A stretch of DNA of 64,000 nucleotides from Brevibacterium jeotgali (lineage in GTDB: Bacteria; Actinomycetota; Actinomycetes; Actinomycetales; Brevibacteriaceae): NCBI RefSeq assembly GCF_900169175.1, contig NZ_FXZM01000003.1:62001-126000 (forward strand), written 5' to 3'. Positions 59,219-64,000 of the stretch are shown in pieces (positions within the stretch are counted from its first letter, which is position 1; each line of letters starts with the position of its first letter). The notes beneath the pieces were generated by a model, which was not told where the DNA came from, made no database searches, and saw only the letters and a list, made by a program, of their open reading frames with translations. Position numbers and translations under genes: made by a program.

Positions 59219-60808
59219 GTGCCCAAGCCCGTCGTGCTGCTTGCTGAGAACCTTTCACCGGCCACCGTCGAGGCCCTCGGCCCCGACTTCGATGTCCGCC
59301 AGGCCGACGGGACCGACCGCCCGGCACTGCTGACCGCCCTGGCAGACGCGGACGCCGTGCTCGTCCGCTCCGCCACCCACATGGACGCCGAAGCCATCGC
59401 CGCTGCGCCGCGCCTCAAGGTGATCGCCCGCGCCGGGGTGGGACTCGACAACGTCGATGTGCCCGCTGCGACGACTGCGGGAGTCATGGTCGTGAATGCG
59501 CCGACCTCGAACATCATCTCCGCCGCGGAGCTCACGATGACGCACCTGCTGGCCTCGGCCCGCTTCTTCGGCGCGGGCCACGCCTCCCTCAAGGAGGGTC
59601 GCTGGGAGCGCAAGCGCCTCACGGGCGTGGAGCTCTACGACAAGACTCTGGGGATCATCGGCCTGGGCCGGATCGGCGGGCTCGTCGCAGAGCGCGCCAA
59701 GTCGTTCGGCATGAACCTCATCGGATACGACCCCTACATCTCCGCATCGCGCGCAGCGCAGATGGGTGTGAAGGTCATGGAGCTCGACGAGCTCGTCGAG
59801 CAGGCGGACTTCCTCACCGTCCACATGCCGAAGACCCCGGAGACGGTCGGCATGATCGGTCGCGAGCAGCTCGCGAAGGCGAAGCAGGGCGTGCGCATCG
59901 TGAATGTGGCCCGCGGAGGGATCGTCGATGAGGAGGCACTCGCCGAGGCCGTGGCCTCCGGCCGCGTGGGCGGCGCCGGCATCGACGTCTGGTCCCAGGA
60001 GCCGCCCGAGCACTCGGAGCTCATGGAGCTCGACGCGGTGAACGTCACGCCGCACCTCGGCGCATCGACCGACGAGGCGCAGGAGAAGGCCGGAGTCGCC
60101 GTCGCGAAGTCCGTGCGCCTGGCGCTCGCCGGAGAGCTCGTCCCGGACGCTGTGAACGTGGCCGGCGGCAAGATCGACGAGGACGTCCGCCCCGGCATCC
60201 CGCTCACGGAGCGTCTGGGCCGGATCATCGCCGCACTCACGGAGACCGTCACCCACTTCAAGCTCGAGGTGAAGGGCGAGATCGCGTCGAAGGACGTGGG
60301 CGCACTGAAGCTCGCGGCACTCAAGGGACTCTTCAAGGACCGGGTGGACGTGCCCGTCTCCTACGTGAACGCCCCCGTGCTCGCGGACGAGCGGGGCGTG
60401 GACGTCTCGGTCGAGACCAGCGATGTCGCCGACGGGTTCCGCAACGTCATCACCCTGGTGGCGACGACCTCGGCAGGGGCGCAGGTGTCCGTGTCCGGCA
60501 CGCTCACCGGGCCCAAGCAGGTGCAGAAGCTGGTCGAGGTGAACGGCTTCGAGCTGGAGATCTCGCTGACCGACCACCTGCTGATCTTCGAGTACGTGGA
60601 CCGTCCGGGCGTCATCGGCGTCTTCGGCCAGGCACTGGGCCGCAACAACGTCAACATCGCCGGCATGCAGGTGTCGCGTGCGGGTGAGGGCGGCCGCGCG
60701 CTGTCCGTGCTCGCCGTCGATACCGCGGTCACGCCGGAGATCGTGCAGACGGTCGCCGCGGCGGCCGATGCGGAGCACGCCGCAGCCGTCAATCTGACAG
60801 AGGACTGA
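59219..60808 (+). CDS. serA: D-3-phosphoglycerate dehydrogenase
   Basis: This 529-residue enzyme catalyses the first committed step of serine synthesis. The NAD motif is GLGRIGG (148-154). The substrate Arg is in 'VNVARGGIVDEEAL', Glu in 'DVWSQEPPEHSEL' and His in 'VTPHLGAST'. After the catalytic domain come the intervening ASB domain (about 315-450) and a C-terminal ACT domain ('LLIFEYVDRPGVIGVFGQALGRNNVNIAGMQVSR') that binds serine for feedback inhibition, as in mycobacterial SerA. The GTG start has AGGAGGAG 3-10 nt upstream, and TACAGT (59175-59180) is a candidate -10. Serine feeds the cysEK genes at 9-10 kb. Confidence 0.96.
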   Translation: MPKPVVLLAENLSPATVEALGPDFDVRQADGTDRPALLTALADADAVLVRSATHMDAEAIAAAPRLKVIARAGVGLDNVDVPAATTAGVMVVNAPTSNIISAAELTMTHLLASARFFGAGHASLKEGRWERKRLTGVELYDKTLGIIGLGRIGGLVAERAKSFGMNLIGYDPYISASRAAQMGVKVMELDELVEQADFLTVHMPKTPETVGMIGREQLAKAKQGVRIVNVARGGIVDEEALAEAVASGRVGGAGIDVWSQEPPEHSELMELDAVNVTPHLGASTDEAQEKAGVAVAKSVRLALAGELVPDAVNVAGGKIDEDVRPGIPLTERLGRIIAALTETVTHFKLEVKGEIASKDVGALKLAALKGLFKDRVDVPVSYVNAPVLADERGVDVSVETSDVADGFRNVITLVATTSAGAQVSVSGTLTGPKQVQKLVEVNGFELEISLTDHLLIFEYVDRPGVIGVFGQALGRNNVNIAGMQVSRAGEGGRALSVLAVDTAVTPEIVQTVAAAADAEHAAAVNLTED

Positions 60809-60824
60809 CTGACGCAGAACCACC

Positions 60825-60864
60825 ACGAGGAGCGGTCGGGATTCGCAGCCCGGCCGCTCTTCGT
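60825..60864 (+). terminator. Terminator after serA
   Basis: A 16-bp stem with two non-canonical positions (60825-60840 with 60849-60864) closes an 8-nt loop. Confidence 0.7.
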
Positions 60865-60897
60865 ATGTCCGAGACCCTCTTCGGAAGGACGAGCACG

Positions 60898-62358
60898 ATG
60901 GAGCAGAACAGCGGATCCGGCACGGGGCAGCCGACCAGGGCCGGGCAGTCGACCAGCACGGGGCAGTCGACCGGCACGGGGCAGTCGACCGGGGCGGGGC
61001 AGCCGACCGGCACGGGGCGGCCGACCGGCACGGGGCGGCCGACCGGGGTGCCGGGGGAGGGCAGCCCTGTTGCGCCACGCTCGTGGAAGGGGCACCTGAG
61101 GCTGCTCGGCCCGGGCGTCGTACTGGCGCTGGCCAGCGTCGGCGCGTCGGACATGGTGACGACGCTGAACTCGGGAGCCGAATACGGCCTCGCGCTCATC
61201 TGGGTGTTCACCTTGGGCCTGCTGCTGAAGTTCGGGCTGTCCGAGGCGGTCACCCGCCTCCAGCTGACGGCGGATCGGTCGCTCTTCTCGCACATCACAG
61301 ACGTGGGCGGACGGCTGTTCCCCGTCATCCTGCTCGTCGCGGAACTGCTCGTGGGCGTGTTCTTCGGCGCGGGCGTCGCAGCGATCACCACGCTCATCGC
61401 CCAGACGCTGTTCCCCGGGCTGCCGTTCTGGCCGACACTCGCGGTGCTCGTCCTGTCCGCCGTCGTCCTCCTCTGGGTGGGCCGCTACGGCATCGTCGAG
61501 AAGGCGATGATGGGCTTCGCGATCCTCATGTTCCTGGGCATCGTGTCCCTGGCGATGAGTTCTGCCGGTGACGGCGCCGCCCAGGCGACCGCCGCCCAGA
61601 CGATCATGCCGATCTATCCGCATACGTCGCTCATCACGGTGCTGTCGCTCGTCGGCGGAGTCGGGGGTGCGACGGGGGTCATGGCCTACACGTTCTTCGT
61701 CCAGGAGAAGCGCTGGAGCGGTCCGGCGTGGAAGAGCGTCGTGCGCGTCGACCTCGCGTTCAGCTACGTGCTCGTGGGGATCTTCGCGGTCTCGATGACC
61801 GTCGTGGGCGCATTCTGGCTCTACGGCCAGGGACACTCGATCGAGAGCAACGACGCAGTCTTCACGGTGGGCGAGCTCATCGGCGAGCGACTGGGAGGCT
61901 GGGCGTGGATCCTGTTCCTGCTGTCGTTCTTCGCCGTGACCTACACGAGCCTGCTGGGAGGATTCCAGGGCATCGCTTACGTGACCGGTGACTGCCTGCG
62001 CGTGATCCGCCGGTACCCGCACCAGGACGACCCCGCATACGCGATGTCGTCGGATGCCGTGGAGTTCAAAGCGGCCCTCATCTGGCTGACCGCCTGCACG
62101 CTGGGCGTGCTGACGGTGGAGCAGGTGCTGGGCTTCGACCGCCCGGTCACGCTGGTGCTGGTCTACGCGGCGATCAGCTCGTTCATCCTGCCGGTGCTCG
62201 CGATCGTGCTGCTCCTGCTGCTGAACCGCAGATCGGTCGTGCCGCAGCTGCGCAACGGGTGGCTGTCGAACACCGTGCTCACCGTGTGCCTCGTGCTCTT
62301 CACAGCGCTGGCCGGCGTCCAGATGGTGGAGACGATCTCCGGACTGATCGGAGCGTAG
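60898..62358 (+). CDS. NRAMP-fold transporter of a divergent, ligand-poor subgroup
   Basis: This 486-residue membrane protein has about 11 helices and overall NRAMP-like sequence ('LLGPGVVLALASVGASDMVTTLNSGAEYGLALIW' in TM1). The metal-binding signatures of true NRAMP metal carriers are missing: TM1 reads GASD (82-85) where DPGN is expected, and TM6 reads 'GVMAYTFFVQEKRW' where MPH is expected. Mn or Fe transport should therefore not be assumed. The first 60 residues are Gly/Gln/Ser/Thr/Pro repeats from an 18-bp DNA repeat. GGAAGGA lies 8 nt before the ATG at 60898; an earlier ATG at 60865 abuts the terminator. Confidence 0.78.
   Translation: MEQNSGSGTGQPTRAGQSTSTGQSTGTGQSTGAGQPTGTGRPTGTGRPTGVPGEGSPVAPRSWKGHLRLLGPGVVLALASVGASDMVTTLNSGAEYGLALIWVFTLGLLLKFGLSEAVTRLQLTADRSLFSHITDVGGRLFPVILLVAELLVGVFFGAGVAAITTLIAQTLFPGLPFWPTLAVLVLSAVVLLWVGRYGIVEKAMMGFAILMFLGIVSLAMSSAGDGAAQATAAQTIMPIYPHTSLITVLSLVGGVGGATGVMAYTFFVQEKRWSGPAWKSVVRVDLAFSYVLVGIFAVSMTVVGAFWLYGQGHSIESNDAVFTVGELIGERLGGWAWILFLLSFFAVTYTSLLGGFQGIAYVTGDCLRVIRRYPHQDDPAYAMSSDAVEFKAALIWLTACTLGVLTVEQVLGFDRPVTLVLVYAAISSFILPVLAIVLLLLLNRRSVVPQLRNGWLSNTVLTVCLVLFTALAGVQMVETISGLIGA
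60923..61050 (+). repeat. 18-bp tandem repeat encoding the transporter N-terminus
   Basis: About seven units of the form GGGCAGTCGACCGGCACG encode GQSTGT-type hexapeptides in frame, ending in GRPTGT variants. Confidence 0.78.
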
Positions 62359-62389
62359 GGGGCGGGTGGCCGGCTGCACTCATTCGGGG

Positions 62390-62421
62390 ACGTGCACCCG
62401 CTCAGACGTGCACACGCTCAG
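62390..62421. repeat. Two-copy 16-bp tandem repeat
   Basis: ACGTGCACCCGCTCAG (62390-62405) is followed by ACGTGCACACGCTCAG (62406-62421) between the convergent transporter and lyase genes. I see no strong terminator hairpin in this gap. Confidence 0.65.
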
Positions 62422-62448
62422 GATGAGGCGGCCCCGGAGTCCCGCGGA

Positions 62449-63330
62449 TCAGGCGTTCCAGAGACCGTACGAGTCGGCCAGCTCCACGATCTTCTTCGCG
62501 CGTGCCAGGCGCGGCAGGTACGAGCCGTCGGTGATCTCGCCGCCGCTGCTCTGCGCGTCCTCCAGCAGCTCGCGCGCCCAGCGGCGCTCGTCCTCGGACG
62601 GTGCCAGCGCGTCGTTGATGACGGGCGCCGACTCCGGTGCGAGTGTGAGCTTGCCGGCCATGCCCATCTTGATGGTCCACGCGCAGTCCTCGCGCACGCG
62701 CTCCTTCGAGGCACCGGCCGGCGACGGCCCGTCGATGGCGCCCGGCAGGCCGCCCACCCGGGATGCGATGACGAGTCGCGACCGCACGTACGCGAGCGCC
62801 AGCGGGTCGTCGGACATGCCGGTGTCCTTGCGGAGGTCGTTCGTGCCCAGCGCCAGCCGGAACGTGCCGGGGGCGTTCGCGATCTGCGTCGCGTTCTCCA
62901 CCCCGCTCGCGGTCTCGATGAGTGCCAGCACCGGCACGCCGGCCCCTGACTTCATCGCCGTCCACGTGACCTGCTCCGGCGCCTCCGTGTTCGGAAGCAT
63001 GATGCCGCGCAGGCCGGCCAGCCCGTTGAGCGCCGCGAGGTCCTCCTCCCAGTGCCGGGTCCGCGTCCCGTTGATCCGCACCCACGCGGTCATCTGGGGT
63101 TCTCCGGTCGCAGAATCGCGGTCGGACAGGGCTTCGACGACGTGCGCGCGCGCCGCATCCTTCTGGTCCTCCGCGACGGCCGCCTCCATGTCGAAGATCA
63201 CCGAGTCGGCCTCGGACCGCTGCCCCGGTTCGAACAGGTCTGGTTTGGCCGCGTTCACGAGCAGCCAGGTCCGGGACAGCTTGGCAGGGAGCGCCGCAGC
63301 ACGAGCATTGCGAATGGGGGTTGTCGACAT
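62449..63330 (-). CDS. CitE-like HpcH/HpaI aldolase / citrate lyase beta-like protein
   Basis: This 293-residue TIM-barrel protein of the citramalyl/malyl/CitE family cleaves or thioesterifies short hydroxy-acyl-CoAs. Landmarks are 'RTWLLVNAAKPDLFE', the metal Asp/Glu in 'SVIFDMEAAVAEDQKDAAR', 'WVRINGTRTRHWEEDL' with the substrate Arg, 'LALIETASGVENATQIA' with the metal Glu, and 'LALGTNDLRKDTG'. Other citrate-lyase subunits are absent, so it is probably a stand-alone CitE-like enzyme, as in Mycobacterium. Confidence 0.85.
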   Translation of the reverse strand: MSTTPIRNARAAALPAKLSRTWLLVNAAKPDLFEPGQRSEADSVIFDMEAAVAEDQKDAARAHVVEALSDRDSATGEPQMTAWVRINGTRTRHWEEDLAALNGLAGLRGIMLPNTEAPEQVTWTAMKSGAGVPVLALIETASGVENATQIANAPGTFRLALGTNDLRKDTGMSDDPLALAYVRSRLVIASRVGGLPGAIDGPSPAGASKERVREDCAWTIKMGMAGKLTLAPESAPVINDALAPSEDERRWARELLEDAQSSGGEITDGSYLPRLARAKKIVELADSYGLWNA

Positions 63331-63404
63331 ACCCCGAGCCTATCGCCGGACGGACCCCGCCGGGGATGGGCCGCGGCCGTCGGAATCGACCAGCCTGCAA
63401 CAGT

Positions 63405-63509
63405 GGACCTGCGCAGTGGATCTGCGCAGAGGACCTGCACGGAGGATCTGCACAGTGGACCTGCACAGAGGTCCGGCACGAGTAGACCTGCACAGAGGTC
63501 CTGCACAGC
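63405..63509. repeat. Eight-copy ~13-bp tandem repeat upstream of leuB
   Basis: Units of the form GGACCTGCACAGA repeat eight times with substitutions (one unit is 15 bp, one 12 bp). They occupy the gap between the CitE-like gene and leuB (63331-63602), which otherwise contains only the leuB promoter. They end 94 bp before the leuB start. Confidence 0.78.
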
Positions 63510-63590
63510 GGGACCGGCCAGGCGTACACACGACTCACGACGCCGGTCTCAGTTCTCAAGATGACCAGTCGAATGGTGAGACCCGCGCGC

Positions 63591-63596
63591 TACTGT
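63591..63596 (+). promoter_or_regulatory. -10 element of leuB
   Basis: TACTGT ends 6 nt before the leuB ATG, and no ribosome site fits between them, which predicts a leaderless mRNA. Confidence 0.5.
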
Positions 63597-63602
63597 CCTC
63601 CC

Positions 63603-64000
63603 ATGACAACGTTGAAGATCGCTGTGATGCCCGGTGACGGCATCGGCACGGAAGTCGTCCCCGAAGGCCTGAAGGTCCTCACCCGCGCGATCGAGGCCAC
63701 CGGCTCGGATGCCGTCCTCGACACGGAGCAGTTCGAGGCCAGTGCCCGTCGTTGGCACGAGACGGGGGAGACCCTCACCGATGACGAGCTGGCGCGCCTG
63801 CAGGCGTTCGACGCCATCTTCTTCGGTGCCTGCGGCGATCCGTCGGTCCCGTCGGGCGTGCTGGAGCGCGGCATCATCCTCAAGATGCGCTTCGGCCTCG
63901 AGCACGCGGTGAACCTCCGCCCGTCGAAGCTGTACCCGGGCACCACCTCGCCGCTCGCGAACCCCGGCGACATCGACTTCGTGGTCGTCCGCGAAGGGAC
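63603..64000 (+). CDS. leuB: 3-isopropylmalate dehydrogenase (N-terminal part)
   Basis: The first 132 residues are visible before the window ends. '[23 protein letters not shown]' is the conserved N-terminus of the isocitrate/isopropylmalate dehydrogenase family. '[44 protein letters not shown]' carries the leucine-pathway loop and the substrate arginines in R[10 protein letters not shown]. The context (serA, ilvD and ilvBNC in the same window) supports LeuB over tartrate dehydrogenase, but the C-terminal half is not seen. Confidence 0.88.
   Translation, partial: MTTLKIAVMPGDGIGTEVVPEGLKVLTRAIEATGSDAVLDTEQFEASARRWHETGETLTDDELARLQAFDAIFFGACGDPSVPSGVLERGIILKMRFGLEHAVNLRPSKLYPGTTSPLANPGDIDFVVVREG

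Noticed and set aside
60898-62358. Annotation as MntH manganese transporter
   Set aside because: Neither the DPGN nor the Met-Pro-His metal-binding segment is present, so only the fold family is claimed.
63405-63509. Regular repeats that could suggest a CRISPR array
   Set aside because: Units are about 13 bp, directly adjacent, and have no spacers. No cas gene is in the window.

Overview
This 64 kb window is GC-rich DNA from an actinobacterium. An order-level placement in Micrococcales, for example a Brevibacterium-like organism, is my best guess but is not proven here. The evidence is about 70% GC with strong GC3 bias, many GTG starts and 4-bp ATGA/GTGA gene overlaps, and many genes with a -10 hexamer only 6-7 nt before the start codon (leaderless mRNAs). 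The gene content agrees: an LPXTG surface protein, a DtxR/IdeR-type iron box, a CE1758/CE1759 luciferase-like pair, a DUF222-HNH (13E12-type) protein, and ilvBNC behind a leader-peptide attenuator. No rRNA, tRNA, CRISPR array, prophage or intact insertion sequence was seen. It reads as ordinary chromosome.

Layout: 0-6 kb holds the tail of a cell-wall anchored protein, an MHS-type MFS transporter and two convergent BCCT transporters. 6-13 kb has def, an Lrp/RhtB pair, cysK-cysE, a MerR plus membrane-protein operon, and an aldo/keto reductase convergent with a short-chain dehydrogenase. 14.4-18.7 kb is an iron-regulated siderophore ABC importer. 18.8-21.1 kb is a sulfane-sulfur module: a CstR-like repressor diverges from two tiny cysteine proteins and a CstB-like persulfide dioxygenase/rhodanese, with two operator palindromes between. 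21.2-25 kb is a flavin monooxygenase/FMN reductase/MarR operon and a 2-hydroxyacid dehydrogenase. 25.3-27.1 kb is ilvD. 27-33 kb has an XRE/membrane-protein pair with a mirrored promoter, an orphan TRAP binding protein, an acyl-CoA ligase and a ferredoxin-reductase-like flavoprotein. 33-39 kb has an OhrR-like regulator, an asymmetric heterodimeric ABC exporter and an RlmC-like methyltransferase. 39.1-43 kb is the ilvB leader and ilvBNC. 43-51 kb has an Eis-type acetyltransferase, an OsmC protein, a sodium:solute symporter, the DUF222-HNH protein and an enoyl-CoA hydratase. 51-59 kb is a histidine kinase/response regulator/MacB-like ABC operon and a PadR/HAAS pair. 59-64 kb has serA, a divergent NRAMP-fold transporter, a CitE-like lyase and the start of leuB.

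Functional themes are amino-acid biosynthesis (cysKE, ilvD, ilvBNC, serA, leuB), osmolyte and solute transport (two BCCT, MHS, SSS), iron uptake, and thiol/oxidant chemistry (CstR/CstB, OhrR, OsmC). A second theme runs through the sequence itself. Short tandem repeats of 12-20 bp occur repeatedly, both between genes and inside genes as Ala/Thr/Gly/Pro/His-rich tails, linkers and loop insertions.

The observations most worth follow-up are the two small paralogous cysteine proteins under CstR-type control, the mirrored inverted-repeat promoter at 27979-28048, the ilvB attenuator, and the tandem-repeat habit.
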